Source: Zopfochytrium polystomum (Eukaryota; Chytridiomycota; Chytridiomycetes; Chytridiales; Chytridiaceae). From it: a DNA stretch of 50,675 nucleotides. Of the stretch, positions 9,565 to 21,491 are shown piece by piece (position 1 is the first letter of the stretch; the number at the start of each line of letters is the position of its first letter). A model generated the notes under the pieces. That model did no database searches and had not been told where the DNA came from. It worked only from the letters and a program-made list of their open reading frames with translations. Position numbers and translations under genes: made by a program. The DNA lies in the NCBI GenBank assembly GCA_025765615.1, contig JAIVFJ010000392.1, positions 1-50,675 on the forward strand, in the 5' to 3' direction.

Positions 9565-11160
9565 ATGCCCGAGCCCATGGAAGAGCAGCAGCCCTTCATA
9601 TTCTCTGAACGCGATCATGGGTCGTCCTCGAGAGATGTTGCAGCGAGGGCAGCGATGTGCGTCAAATGGCTCTTCCAGTCGACCAAGACCCGTGGTTATG
9701 CGCAGCTCCAGATCTGCCTCGATGCCCCGCCAAGCCGGCCGCGTCTACTGCCTCTCACTTGCTCGATAGGTCGCGACAAGGCCGTCCGCGACTTCCTCAA
9801 GGTCCTGTCCCGCAGCTGCCAACAGGCCTCTGAGATGCGAGCTGCCCCCGCCCGCCTCCGTGTTGACGTCACACTCTTCGAGCCCGTCGTCAAACTTAGC
9901 CACCGCCTTTGCCGCAGTCACGGACACACTGTTGCTCCCGCCGACGCCGTTCTCCATCGGCTCCATCGCCTGCGTCCGCGTCAGCAAAGGCCCTTCTGCT
10001 ATTGCCAAGTTCCTCCCTCCCCGTCCTGCCGCGTGCAGTGCTTGAGACTGGAGCTTGCGAGTACTGACGAGATATGTCTTCGCTGGATGTTTTGCGCCAC
10101 AGCCTTTCAAACACATCGGGCCCTGTCCCGACTCTACATCGATAGCTATGTCTGTAATACAGACTTTGCCGAGGCGCTCGGTTCTGGCATACCCAAGAGC
10201 AGAACCACTAAGGTGTTGAGCATAGCCGTGTCGGGAAAGTGCTTTCCAGTGTTTGCCAAAGCGCTTTGCGGTGGCGAAAAGGCTGATGGCGAGGATGAAT
10301 TCGGTAGCCGCAGCAATGCTCTGGAGGATCTCATCATCTCTACAAAGATTTATTGGGACGCCGAGCGAGCGAAGGCGGCCACAACCCTGGCCGCTCGACT
10401 GTTGTCTGCGCTATCGCGGCTACTTCGATTTTCCCTGAGGACCTCAGTGACTGAAATGCACTATGACGGACCAGTTTCCTAAACGATCCGCTACTCAACG
10501 GAGAACCCATATTAGCAGTCCTACAGGCCCAACGAGAAATGCCGCTGCAGTCGCTGGACCTAGACTGGAATGTTGGCAACAGAAGCATTCTTCGGCTCGC
10601 CACCCTCTTGTCGAGCGACTCCAGCCTGCGGGAGATCTCTCTCTGGGCCACGCACCTCTCCAAACAAGGACTCTGCGCCCTGCTCAACGCTTCTCCTCTC
10701 TCGCGGCTCGACGTCCTCCGGGTCGGCATTCAGATCCCAGAATACGGCCCGCACGCTGCAGCAAACGCTGCCCTTGCGTCGGCGCTGACTCGGTCGACGC
10801 TCCTGGTTCTCGGCAAGCACAACGTTGACAGCCGCGAACGCTCCGTGTGGAAACAAGCGGACGTCGTTGCAGCGGCTCGCGCGAACCCGTGGCTGCACGA
10901 ACTGGTGCTGCCGCCGGAGCTCTCCCCGCACCCGCCTGGCTGCCCGCCGATGCCGAGCGCCGCCCGGGCTCTCTCGCGCAGCGCGATTGCGCGGTGGCTG
11001 CTGCGCGGCGCCGGCCGCGCCACGCGGCGCCGGCACGCACCGTCCGGTCCCGTTCGATATCCGCCGCCGTGTTGTAGAGTTTCTGATGGAGGGGTTCTTC
11101 CGCGCCGACGACGTGCGCGACGTTGTCGCCACCCTTTCGGACCGTCGCTCCATTGTCTGA
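9565..11160 (+). pseudogene. Leucine-rich-repeat (RNI-like) protein, several frameshifts
   Basis: Three reading frames are needed to follow one plausible protein. Blocks are MPEPMEEQQPFIFSERDHG to about 9895, then LATAFAAVTDTLLLPPTPFS in the +1 frame to about 10050, back to the first frame through LRLELASTDEICLRWMF and the region ending near 10465. A third frame carries FLNDPLLNGEPILAVLQAQ, MPLQSLDLDWNVGNRS and ISLWATHLSKQGLCALLNAS. The last segment, VPFDIRRRVVEFLMEGFF to a stop at 11160, is again shifted. The 'L.SLDLDWN..GN.....L' pattern is typical of ribonuclease-inhibitor-like LRRs. None of the shifts coincides with a convincing intron. Either a decaying gene or local assembly indels. Confidence 0.5.
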
Positions 11161-11417
11161 CTGCTGCGCCCCGGGGACGACCGCGGAGACTTTAGTGAGC
11201 GGTGGTTTGTTAGGCGGTGTTCTGCTTTTGTGATGGTGCGGAGATCCGCTGTTTGAAAAAGTAGAGGGAGAGAAAGGCGGTCTCTCGTTTTCTTTGTATT
11301 TCTTGCGACACTGTGCACGCCTTGTGTGCCGCGCTCTGAAAAAGACAACGACATCATCCCAAGATGCTTCAGTTCCTGTTGAACGGAGGGCTGTTCTAAC
11401 TATTGTTGGCTTTGTAG

Positions 11418-13419
11418 AAGCCAGACGGTGGAAGGCGGTCGGCACGCGACGAGACGGCGCACGGCCGAGGCAGCTGCTATCTCCACCGGAGGACTGTCCA
11501 CACCTCCGGAACCGTCCTCCGCCGCAGCGATCCCGGTCGCCGCGAGGAAAACTCTGCCGGCCAAAACGCAGAAAGGAAAAACGGTGTCGAAAGCGGAAAA
11601 GCAAAGGACGGAGAAACCTCCAGAGGCGGAGACGGTGAAACCTCAGACGCCGGAAAAACCGCCGAAGCGACGACGCGTTCGTGGTCCCAGTGTCGCGAGC
11701 GCTGCTGAATCAGAAAAGGCGGCTGACATTTCGACGACGACAGAAACAGCAGCGACGGATATCAAAGCTGAGCCACTTGTGGAGCCGATGGCTCAGGAAA
11801 AAGAAACTGCATCGGCAGAGCCAAACAACGGGCATATTGAAAGCGCGGCGACCAAGGGTGCTCCAGTTACGCATGCTACCTGTGAACCGAAAGAACACGC
11901 AGCCGCAGCGATCGGTACCTCAGATTCCACAGCCCTAGTTCCGACCGAGGACCCCAAAAAAGCCAATGAGACACCGGAAAGCGAATCGCCAAATGCCGCC
12001 GAAAAGTCTCCAGCGCTGAAAGCTGCCAACGGACCTGCGACAGGAAGCGAAAATACCGAGAAATCGCCAGTCGGGAAAGAGAACACTCCGGAGCCCACAA
12101 GAGCAGGAACCAAGATCAGCCCTCCACTGAAGGCCACTGCAGCCGCTGCACCCGTCAAGCTCACTGGCGGCCCAGGCGCCTCACCAGTCTGCATTCCCCT
12201 CGTTGCGAGAACGACTCGTAGACGCCGCGGCGCAGACCAGCAGCTTGTTGCCCGCCTCGATTCCACTCCGCCCCGCGCGTCTTCCACCGCAGCCCCAAGA
12301 GCGCCTCGCACCTTCCCTGGCCGCATCACGCGAAACCGCGTACACGATGGCGAGTCGATCCTCGCGCTGGCCTTCGCGCGGACCGCGCAGAAGCCGTACT
12401 CGATCACCAAAATGGCGTGCTCCTTACCAGATATCGTGACCGATATCGCCGAGCTGCCCGCTTTGGAAGACCGCTGTAAAAGTCGATTCGACGTGCCGGA
12501 TTGGATATTCGCGCCGCGTGGAAGAGTCTGCCCCGCTGAAAAGAAAGCGGTGATGCCGGCAAGTGGCGTGATCGATCCCCAGTTCAGCACCCTCAGAACG
12601 AATGCTCCGTCGCTGCCGGACTTCGGCGAAAAGTATTCAGACTTGGGGCACCCGACACCACCAAGCGAGTCGTGCGATTTGCCAGCTGCATCCGTCCCCA
12701 TGGAGTTGGAGGCGTCTAACGACGCGATCCCTTCTGCCTCATCGATCGATCACGCAATCGCAAAGCGACCCACTGACGAAGCCCAATCCTCCGCTCCCGA
12801 CCCACCTGCCAAACGACTCCGCTGGCGTTGGCTCGACCCCAACCCACCCCTCGCCCCACCGCATCCCGACCTCCACCGCTTCACCCACCCCCTCGACGAG
12901 ACCCACACCTCCCACAGACACCATCTCCCCATCGAACACACGCTCCTCCCCGCCCCGGCCTGGCTCCCCCGCGAGCTCGACGACCTCGCAGCCGGCCTGG
13001 CCGCGGTCGGCAAGAGCTTCACGCGGATCGCGCGGGACTTTGTGAGGACGCGGCCGACGGCGGATTGCGTGGAGGCGTACTATATGCGGAAGCACGAGAT
13101 GCGGAGGGTGGCGGGGTGGTTGCGAGTGAGGAGGAAAGGGCCGGTCGCGAAGGCGGTCAGTAGGGCGGCGGTTGCAGCAGCGGCGGCAGCGGCGGCTGGT
13201 GGGGTTGCTGAGGGGAAGGATGGGAGCACGGGTGTGGAGACGAGGAGAACGAAGTTGCTGAAGACTGCGCAGACTGGAGGGAGCGACAATGCCGCGATGG
13301 CACACGATGTTGGGGCAGGGGTAAAGATCGAGGAGGGGACGAGGGTGGAGGCAGTCCGTGGAACGGGTGCGGGCCGCGGCAGGCGTGGAAGGGGTGGGAA
13401 AGGTATTGGTATGAAGTGA
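11418..13419 (+). CDS. SANT/Myb-domain nuclear protein (5' exon not located)
   Basis: Probably a chromatin-associated corepressor-type factor. The main exon starts after a good branchpoint/acceptor (CTAAC ... TTTGTAG at 11395-11417) and stays open for about 667 codons. No early ATG is in frame, so a first exon must lie upstream and was not found. Residues 1-260 are Lys/Glu/Pro/Ala-rich with KRRRVRG. A conserved block follows (FPGRITRNRVH, SILALAFARTAQKPYSITKM, CKSRFDVPDWIFAPRGRV). The SANT domain is at about 12950-13110: PAWLPRELDDLAAGLAAVGK, FTRIARDFV and CVEAYYMRKHEM, i.e. the 'W...EL..F..gL...GK.F..I......T...CV..YY.rK' pattern. The C-terminus is Ala/Gly/Arg-rich (GRGRRGRGGKG). A truncated second copy lies at 18916-20279. 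The pre-SANT block may be an ELM2-like region; this is uncertain. Confidence 0.75.
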
Positions 13420-15722
13420 TTTCAAGAAGGATTACGCGATGAAATGGCATGCGGGAAGTGGACTTCTTTGAGCGTTGCCAAGTATATATTTACATATCTG
13501 TTGTTTGGTCCTGGAGTTCTTTGATCAACTGTAATCGGAGGAGGGAAAAAGTGCGTTCTGCTTCGTCATAGTTGCCCGTTGACAAGGTCTCTTTCCGCTA
13601 GCAGCGGCCTGTCCACAATGGCGTCAAGAGCTGTACCTCGATTTGACGAGCGGCATGAGAAGGAGTGACGGCGACCGATGGGCTCCTCTCGTCGCCATTG
13701 CGGACAGGTCGCTTCCGCGTGTGTGTCCTCGAAGGAGCGCAGCTGGAAGTGACCGTGTCGATGGTTGGCTGTTGAAGGTCTGTGGGTGACGAAGCCGACA
13801 ACGAGAAGCCGGGAACGCGAGTGTGAGAATCAGAGATTTAATGCGCCACGCCCTCGGAAAAGGGACAAGAGCGGAAAACACCAGACAGAAACACAGGCAC
13901 ACAAAAGCGGAAAATTCAAGGGCGGCGCCCAGGCAAGCACTGCCTATACGACAAGGCGGACGACCGCAAGCCAAGGTCCGAAATCAGTGCGCACGGAAGG
14001 TGCGGCCAGCACGTCGAGCGGCGCGCAGCGGGGCCGCGGAGGAGAGCGCGAGCGGGAGCTGGTCGGATGTAGCGGTATCTGGCAGCTGAAGGATATGGGG
14101 TTTGGGGTTTGAACGTTATGATCACGTGTTTTGACGAGGGGATCTTCGCGGTGGCACCAAAATCGAGACCTTATCGGGGTTAAGCCTGCTTTCTTTCGCT
14201 GAGGATGTTACATCGAAAGTTCGGACTCCTAGACTTGACGATATGGGGTACTGTGGGGTGCGACTGCCAAGTAATGCGCCGAGTGCCAGCCGTTTTTAGA
14301 CCCATATTAAATTCTCAAGTATCTCACATTAGGCCGAAGATCTCAAACGTTACTGCGTGCATGGCTTTTCCACAGCAGCGTGGCCATGGTACGAGTCAGA
14401 CGCATTTCGAAACGAATTAGGCTCTCTTCTAGCTCGCTGAAAATCCGTGACGAACGGGATTCGGTGCATTAAATCGCATAGTTGGAGCGACCCATTCACG
14501 AAACCCGCTCCAAGCCAGTTCTGGCCGCTATTATAGCGAGACGCATCACCGACACTCTCGATGTTGTTTTTTTCATAGGTAGTGTCCTCGATGCTGACCG
14601 GCAAGCAGAGCTTTCATCGTAGCACCTGCAAAAGTCAGAATGGGACAGCGATAGAACTCAAACAACTTGGCCAAAAACTGTCATCTGTTCATCCCTCCAG
14701 TCCCTGGTGGAAAGTGCGACAAAGCGAAGACAAACTGGCGCTGTTGAGACAGTCCGCGGTGCCACCGGAAGTCTTGAAAAAATCATAACAGCAATCAACC
14801 AGAACATGGCCAGAATGACCTTTTTTTGCCGTGCAACGTTCTAGGTGAATTGCTGTAATTGCGAAATGACTCGGGAAACAGCGTCGCGTTGATATGGAAC
14901 GCATCTCCGTGCTCGCAGCAGCACGAACGGATATGCAATGCCGTGTGTGATAGGGTAGGAATTTCTCTAGAGCTCTTCACTTGGGTGCGCGCTCAGCTGG
15001 TACCTTAATCTGCCCCAAAAAGCGGCAGCGCCTCTGACTGACAGTGGAGCCCTCATGAAACACCTCTACCCGACGCCACATAGCGTCCGAATGCCTCCTT
15101 ATGTGGAGATTTGTGACACCGTCCAACCGAATCATTAAGTTGGAAGTGGCGATACGGTGAAATCTTTCTTCAGCGCTGCAGCGTTGCAGTTTTGTTATTT
15201 CATCAGGATTTTTTTTTTTTTTTGTTTTTTCCCCCCCGGCAATGTAGCATCAAGAGATCTCTTTTTTTGCGGCCCTTCGATTACTTCTTTGTGCTCTTTT
15301 CCCTTTTTTTGACTCGTGTCCATCCCCGGATGTGAATCTACAGACTCTGAAGCCCGTCCTCTCTTCCGAAAGTACCTCATCGATCCTTCCTGCTTTCCTC
15401 ACCCAAATACACACACACACACACGTACTCGATAAGACCACGATTCAAATGAAACGCAGCGCATTTGAGAAAGGGGAATTGAATGGGACTGATACATCAA
15501 CTGCTGATGAGGTAACAAAGTAAACAAACATTGCCACAAACACACACACGACAAACGATTCAGCGGTGGATGAGGCGTAGCACCGTCGGGTCCTCCGCGT
15601 TGGTGGTGTACGCTTCCTTGCCAACGCCAGCAAGCGAGAGGTGAGCGAAAAGAAAAAGAAAAAAAAAACCCTTTGCCCTACCCGATTTCCACACGGACTA
15701 AGCTCCACATTGCACTCTGCAT
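13420..15722. other. 2.3-kb intergenic region without a supported gene
   Basis: Short overlapping frames only. GC falls from about 14140 onward. A T/C run lies at 15208-15240 and a short CA repeat at 15410-15425. Nothing recognisable was found on either strand. Confidence 0.5.
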
Positions 15723-17606
15723 TCATGCAGATGCAACAACGTCGGTGCCGAGGCCCACGTCCGTTCCGTCCTTCGCCGCACAGTCTGCGATGGACTTGAC
15801 CGCCTCAACCAGGCTGTCGACGGCGGCGGGGGCGACGGCGTCCTGATCCTGGTCAAGCAGGGAGTACCACGGGAATCCGTACTGGACGTACAGATCGTGC
15901 GAGACGACGGAGGGCGGGGCGGGGCGGCCTGTGTAGACGGGCCAGAGGATCGTGTTGAGCACGTTGACGGGGCAGCGCTGCGCGCGGGCCAGGCAGTACT
16001 GCGAGAGCGGCGTTGGGTCCGCGTAGACCTTTTGCTTAATCTTTCCGTCGGCGCCAAAGCCCATGTCGTGGGCGACTTCGAAGGAGCCTCCGCAGTGCAG
16101 ACGGAGCCCAAGGTGGATGATGGTCTCCGGCTCCACGTCGTAATCCGCGAGGGTGCGCCCGTCCTCGATCTGCCTGCCGGCGTAAATAAGTCGCTGCTGA
16201 TCCGGCGGGATGCCCTCTCTGTTCTGAATCATCTCCTTCATCTCCTCGGCCGTGATGTCGCTCGTCTCCAGGTCAAACTCCAGCGTCTTGCCGCTAAGCG
16301 TCTTTACGAAGACGCAGCCAAACCAGCTTCCGTCAAACTCAAACTCGACCTTGGCGGCGTCCAGACCCAGCTCCGCGAGTGTGACCTTGGCCTCGCGGAT
16401 GGAGGGTCCGAAAAACACGACCGCGTCGCCCTCGACGAGGCCTGCTTCCCGCGGGGTCGTGCTGGTCCGCACGATGCGCCGCAAGCGCGGGATCCACACG
16501 GTGCATTCCGTTTCTCGGAGCGGGAACACGTCGATGCGCAGGCCGCCCTCGACCTTTGGAATCTTGCCCTGCTCTTTGAGCTGGCGCTCAATAGTCGCCG
16601 GGTTGTCCAGGGGCATGGCGACAAACTGACGCACAACGTCCTCCTCTTGTTTGTTGCCGCGACGTGGGACGACAACCCCGTCGAGCCACGGCTGGTGCGG
16701 GCACGCGACATAGTTCTGCGACTGTCCCTGGCGCAGCGGGGCCTCTTCGGGACCGTCCTCATCCAGAGCGTCGTCGAGGTCGTCGTCGTCTTCGTGGTTG
16801 TTGCCGGCCGCATCATCTTTCCAATATCGGCCGTCCACAGCATTGACGGCGCCGACGCCAATCTTGACGGCAAACGCCGATCGAGCTCTGCAGCCGAACA
16901 GCATCCACATGGCCTCGGCCTGGTACATGGGAAGCGCGACGGAGCCGTCGTCGATCTGGGCGAGGGGGAAGGGTCCGAGGCCCGGCGGGAGGGAGCGGGC
17001 CTTGCCGTCGTCGGGGACGCGGATGGTGCGCTGGAAGCTCAGGTTGAAGGCGCCGTCGAAAAAGGAGAGCTTGCTGCCGTAGTCGCCGCCTTGCACGGCT
17101 GGCGGGGCGGAGCGGTCTTGCGCGACGAGGATGGTGTCGTTGTAAATGTCGAGGAACGAGCGGTCCAGGTGGTCCGCAGCGAGGCGCGGAAGGGGGCGCG
17201 CGCGGGGGCGTGAAAAATTGAGGTCGTTGGCTGGCGTTCCATCAACGACCAGGCGGAGTTTCGGCGGGGCGGTGCGGTGAGAATTTTTCTTTCTGTTATT
17301 GGCGCTCTTGTTGTTGTTGTTGTTGTTGTTGCTGTTGTTGTTGGTGGTGGTTGGTTGTTCTTGATCCTCTTCTTCTTCTGCGGTTGCGCCATCGACTTTG
17401 ATGGCATGGATGGCGGTGCGCTGGACCTTTGCGAACCAGTCCGGGTCGGTGGTCGGGACTGTGAACTGCCACTCGCTTCCTGTGGCAGTGTTCTTGACGT
17501 TGACTCCGACGCACGGCCCGGGCGAGGAGGAGGAGGAAGACGAGGAGGCGGAGCTCCTGGAGGCGGCGGCGGCAGCAACAGAGCCGGCGGCGTCGCCTTG
17601 GGCCAT
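15723..17606 (-). CDS. Conserved protein of unknown function with embedded ubiquitin domain
   Basis: Uninterrupted frame of about 627 residues from [10 protein letters not shown]; two further in-frame Met codons lie within 27 nt upstream. The N-terminus has Ser and Asn homopolymers (Asn run from the TTG repeat at 17310-17345). The body carries [77 protein letters not shown] and [12 protein letters not shown] recall the same blocks from a bacterial/fungal family of unknown function. At about residues 430-505 a full ubiquitin fold is recognisable ([45 protein letters not shown]). Lys equivalents 6, 11 and 27 are kept; 29, 33, 48 and 63 are replaced. GG is followed by about 120 further residues ([20 protein letters not shown] ...), so the domain is internal. 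Function unknown; a role in protein-protein interaction is inference. Confidence 0.8.
   Translation of the reverse strand: MAQGDAAGSVAAAAASRSSASSSSSSSSPGPCVGVNVKNTATGSEWQFTVPTTDPDWFAKVQRTAIHAIKVDGATAEEEEDQEQPTTTNNNSNNNNNNNKSANNRKKNSHRTAPPKLRLVVDGTPANDLNFSRPRARPLPRLAADHLDRSFLDIYNDTILVAQDRSAPPAVQGGDYGSKLSFFDGAFNLSFQRTIRVPDDGKARSLPPGLGPFPLAQIDDGSVALPMYQAEAMWMLFGCRARSAFAVKIGVGAVNAVDGRYWKDDAAGNNHEDDDDLDDALDEDGPEEAPLRQGQSQNYVACPHQPWLDGVVVPRRGNKQEEDVVRQFVAMPLDNPATIERQLKEQGKIPKVEGGLRIDVFPLRETECTVWIPRLRRIVRTSTTPREAGLVEGDAVVFFGPSIREAKVTLAELGLDAAKVEFEFDGSWFGCVFVKTLSGKTLEFDLETSDITAEEMKEMIQNREGIPPDQQRLIYAGRQIEDGRTLADYDVEPETIIHLGLRLHCGGSFEVAHDMGFGADGKIKQKVYADPTPLSQYCLARAQRCPVNVLNTILWPVYTGRPAPPSVVSHDLYVQYGFPWYSLLDQDQDAVAPAAVDSLVEAVKSIADCAAKDGTDVGLGTDVVASA
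17305..17350. repeat. TTG trinucleotide repeat coding for poly-Asn
   Basis: A (TTG)n tract on the plus strand, inside the ubiquitin-domain gene, gives an Asn-rich linker on the minus strand. A similar non-coding TTG run is at about 17962-18003. Confidence 0.8.
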
Positions 17607-17734
17607 CATAAAAAGAAAAAATAAAAAAACCAAAATACTAGTGAGTTTTTGGTTTTTTTATTTTTTCTTTTTGTTTCCTGCTTCGTCCATATGTGCAAGA
17701 AGGAGCCAGTGCGGCCAGTGGACAGGGTTGCAAG

Positions 17735-17825
17735 AAAGAGAGAGAGAGAGACAGAGAGAGACCGAGAGAGAGAGAGAGACAGAGAGAGAGAGAGAGCGAG
17801 AGACAGACAGAGAGAGAGAGTGGTC
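17735..17825. repeat. GA microsatellite upstream of the ubiquitin-domain gene
   Basis: Imperfect (GA)n with interspersed CA, 100-200 bp upstream of the minus-strand start at 17606. It produces Arg/Glu and Ser/Leu shadow frames. Confidence 0.85.
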
Positions 17826-18009
17826 GCCTGTGGCACAGTCGCGGGCCGCGGCGGATACCGCCCTTCACTTTGCCTTCTAAACGACATTGCAGGGAGAACG
17901 CGCGGCAGCTCATTCAAGGAAAAGAGCACACTTTCAAAGCAGGCGGACTGCGCAGTCTTGCTGTTATCGTTGTTGTTGTTGTTGTTGTTGTTAATGTTGT
18001 TGATATAAA

Positions 18010-18915
18010 GAAAAGAGATGGAGAACATAAACGGGCGGGAGGGACAATGCGTATGTGTGTGCGTGTGTGCATGCCCTCGCGAGGACAGAGAAGAGAAATA
18101 GAAAAGAAAGGCAGAAGAACAAGAAGAAGGCGAAGGGAGCACGCCCAATCTGCTTGTTTTTAACCGATCACCGTCAAAGATCAAACCCCCCTCCCCTCCA
18201 TTCACCTCTGCTTCTTTGTGCCCTAGTTCGGCGCGTCCACGTTGGAAATAATGATTTTGGCACCGCATAGGAACTGCTCAGTTCCTTATTTCCAATTTGA
18301 GCACTTGTAAGCCGCCAAAGGCGACACCAGCCATCGCGTAGCCTTCGCGGGCTTGGTTGCGGTTCACGTTGACTGCGCTCACCTCGAAATCTCATTTTGC
18401 TCGACAATACTACTATAACGCTTGCTGGTAAGTTTTGGGTGGATTAGCCGCTCCCATCCTCAAATTTGCTGAACAGGATCTTCAAACCCTCAGAGCATGT
18501 AAGCTTTACCGAGCCGGCCAGGTGTCTTGCTGCGGCCTGGCATACAGAAGGATATTTGAGCCGACTCGTAAGCTGACGCGGCAGGATTGCATTTAGGTAA
18601 ACAGAATCGACGGCGGTCAAAATAACGCTGTGGTAGGCTGTGATCCAGCCAGACGATCACAATCGTCGAAATGTTGTCCCTCGCCTTCCTCATTATGTTA
18701 GCGTCCATTTCACATGACCCCCGGCACTACAAGGTGCCTCATCGCACGGAAGAGTTATTCATGGGCCTTTGTTCGGATAGTCAGGAAACCAATCTGTCGA
18801 TGGACCATGATCCGCTGCCCATCGACCTTTCCCCTGCAGCGACGCTCTACTCCTTCAGATCTTACTACCTTACAACCAGTACTACTGAGAAAACACTGTC
18901 ATCGCAGGCAGCGAT
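18010..18915. other. Intergenic, one weak minus-strand coding hint
   Basis: On the minus strand at about 18285-18360 the sequence NRNQAREGYAMAGVAFGGLQ continues to a stop codon, and looks like the C-terminal exon of a gene. No upstream exon could be tied to it. The rest shows nothing recognisable. Confidence 0.25.
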
Positions 18916-20279
18916 GTGATTTGGGTTAGTATCCAGCGCGCAGTCTCAATATTCATCTTGGCCAGCTCGAACGAGACTGAAGGCGGAAAAGAAAATTTTT
19001 TTGATTTTTCTCCGCCCAGCCTGTCCGTTCCGCCACTACTCGACGACATCCTCTCCACCGTGAAGGCCGCGTCCCACCCCGCCTTCCCCAGCCGCCAACC
19101 GGCCCGCAAAGCCCTCCACCTGATTCGAGGCCCTAAATCCATCCGGACTCGTACGGTTGGAAAGCCGTCGCCTCCTCGGAAAGACACACAACTCCCTAAA
19201 CAGCCGATTCACTCGGACGCAGCAAAAATCAATAGGTTGGTGCACCTTCCTTTTTCTTTGCCGCGCTGGCGGCGCATCGGCATGTGTAGAAGCCTCCTTC
19301 TGCGCGCAACTTTTGCAACCGTGGAGACGGAGAAACCTTCGAAGCCGGAAAAGGCGGTGAAGCGACGACGGACGGGTGGTCCCAGTGCCGCAAGTGTGTC
19401 TGAATCAGAAAGGGCGGCGAATCGTACCGTTGGGACTGAAATCGCGTCGACGGAGATCAAAGCTGAGCCACCCGCGGAGCGGAGCGCCGCTCATGAAAAA
19501 GAAACGGCAACAGCAGAGCCGAACAACAGCACAAAGTCGATGCAATTGTGCTTTCGGATTCGGCAGTCTCAATTCCGACCGAGGACTCGCAAAATGCCAA
19601 CAAAGAGACAGCACCGCTCAACGCTGCGCTCGCGACGTTAGGAACGGAATCGGAAAAGGTTGGCGAAAAACCTCCAGCGCTAAAATCTTCCAATGGAGCT
19701 GGACCAGGAAGCGACAGCACCGACGAGTCGCCAGCGGCGAAAGCGAGCACTCCGGAGCCCACGAAGGCAGCAACCAAGACGAGCCCTCCAATGAAGGCCA
19801 CTGCAGCCGTTGCACCCGTCAAGCCCACTGGCGGCCCCGGTCTACTTGCGCGAGCGACCCCGAGACGGCGCGGCGCAGACCGGCAGCTGGCTGCCGGCCT
19901 CGATATCACCCCGCCTCGGGCGTCTGCCGCCGCCGCCCCGCGACCGCCTCGCACCTTCCCTGGCCGCATCACGCGAAACCGCGTCCACGAAGGCGAGTCG
20001 ATCCTCGCGTTGGCCTTCGCGCGGACGGCGCAGAAGCTTTACTCGATCACCAAGATGGCCTGCCTCATACCAGATATCGTGACGGATGTGACCTGGCTGC
20101 CTGCTTTGGAAGACCGATGTAAAAGCAGGTTTGACGTGCCCGATTGGGTTTTCGCGCCGCGGGGGAGAGTCCGTCCCACTGGCAAGAACACGGTGATTCC
20201 GACGAACGGCGTGGTCGATCCAGAGTTCAGCACGCTCAGAAACGAATGTCCGACGCTGCAGGACGGCTCCGCCAAGTGA
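18916..20279 (+). pseudogene. Truncated, frameshifted duplicate of the SANT-domain gene at 11418
   Basis: Same-strand copy about 7.5 kb from the intact gene. Matching blocks: KRRRTGGPSAASVSESE, AEPNN, PTED, TPEPTKAATKTSPPMKATAA, FPGRITRNRVHEGESILALA, RTAQKLYSITKMACLIPDIV and CKSRFDVPDWVFAPRGRVRP. The same TGTGTAG|AAGCC acceptor context (about 19291) is kept. After AEPNN roughly 30 codons are missing and the frame shifts (near 19545), so no continuous protein is made. The copy stops at TLQDGSAK, before the SANT domain, and is abutted by inverted ankyrin-type sequence. It preserves an upstream coding-like block (PPLLDDILSTVKAASHPAFP, 19030-19160) that may represent the first exon missing from the other copy. 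Confidence 0.7.
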
Positions 20280-20292
20280 GTCGTGCAATGTG

Positions 20293-20880
20293 TCACTTCC
20301 ACCGGTCGCCACGCCGATAGAAGTGTCGAAGAACTTCAGTCCTGCCCCTCGAGGATGCGTGGTTGATGGCTGCAACAGTGTACTCCAGGTCGAGCCCACT
20401 GTCCTTCCACCATTGCAAAACACCCACGTGTCCGTTTGCACGCGCCCAGTCCATTGCATCCTCTGAATAATAAACGGACAAGTCGTCCTCGCCCTCTTTC
20501 CACCACCCCAAAGCAGCCAAGTGACCATTTTCGCTCGCAAAGTCCATGGACTCATTCGAGAACTTGAGATCCAGCCCACTCTCCTTCCACCACTGCAGAA
20601 CAGCCACATGTCCGTTTCCGCTCGCTCGGTTTATGCAATCGTACGAGTAGCAGAGAGTAACTCCGCATTCCTTCAGCAGTTGCAGCACCACGCGTGTCCG
20701 TTCTCGATCGCTTTGTCCACGTTGATCGCGACGCGCCGAAGGGTTTCCGCCGAAAGATTGTCTTTCCACTACTTCACGACTTCCACGTGCCCGTTCGTTG
20801 TGGCTGCGGTGATGGCCCGATGGACATGAGACCCGAACGCAGGCCGGCCGATGCGCAAAAAAAAATCCGCCAATCGGCAC
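20293..20880 (-). pseudogene. Ankyrin-like 'AVLQWWKDSGL' repeat gene fragment
   Basis: Minus strand. One frame contains four repeats: NGHVAVLQWWKESGLDLKFS, NGHLAALGWWKEGEDDLSVY, NGHVGVLQWWKDSGLDLEYT and SSRGRTEVLRHFYRRGDRW. Upstream the start of the repeat array (RAITAATTNGHVEVVK, about 20770-20830) is in another frame, and the piece between (around 20660-20760) needs further shifts. It is a broken member of the family whose better-preserved member is at 36506-38705. The repeats look like ankyrin helices (A...G....V...W.) about 26-28 residues long. Confidence 0.65.
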
Positions 20881-21233
20881 ACAGACCACCTGACTACGCC
20901 ACTGCCACCACAGCTCCGATCGCTTCCTCGCAACCTAGCATGCCCAACTCCATCGTTCATTCCATCACGACCACCTCTACGCACTTCATCCTGTGGATCT
21001 GCGTACCTCCTCCTGACGATAACAATTTCCAACCGCACATCGAGGAGATTGCTCAGATCTGTGCACAAAACGAGATCCTTCTGCGAGGCCCCGTCACCAC
21101 CAATCTGAATCCTCCGTACATCACACTCAATCTGATCTCTGAACTGTCTGACGAACGGTGATTGTGCCACCTTTGTCACACTTTTTTCATGTTTCCCTTT
21201 GAGATGTGTGATAGCTGCTCTTTTTTGTGTTTA

Positions 21234-21491
21234 CAGCGGTATCCCTAAAACTTTGGGGAACCAACTTGATTTCAAGTTGCTTTCGAGTTGGTTTCAAGTC
21301 GAAATCAAGTCCGCAGCAAAGGGCCAGAGACTGACTTGTTTAGCTGGCCACTTTTCCATCAGCCTTCCTCCTGCGATGTTGTTTGTCTGCCTGTCTCTGG
21401 GCTAGTCCTCTGTGACTTGATTCTGACTTGAAATCAAATTGAAATCAAATTGAAATCAAGTTGGTTCCCCAAAGTTTTAGGGATATGGCTG
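21234..21491. mobile_element. Tc1/mariner-like MITE with 42-bp terminal inverted repeats and TA target duplication
   Basis: Non-autonomous DNA transposon of 258 bp. The left end CAGCGGTATCCCTAAAACTT... and the reverse complement of the right end CAGCCATATCCCTAAAACTT... agree over 42 bp except two positions. TA dinucleotides flank both ends (21232-21233 and 21492-21493), the target duplication typical of Tc1/mariner elements. The interior has sub-terminal 'ttgatttcaa' repeats and no coding capacity. Confidence 0.88.

Noticed and set aside
11793..12701. 302-codon minus-strand open frame
   Set aside because: Shadow of the SANT gene.
13597..14125. Several 60-115-codon frames on both strands
   Set aside because: Mutually overlapping, no motifs, no splice context.
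15897..17213. 438-codon plus-strand open frame
   Set aside because: Antisense shadow of the ubiquitin-domain gene; it has no domain and arises from high GC at third positions.
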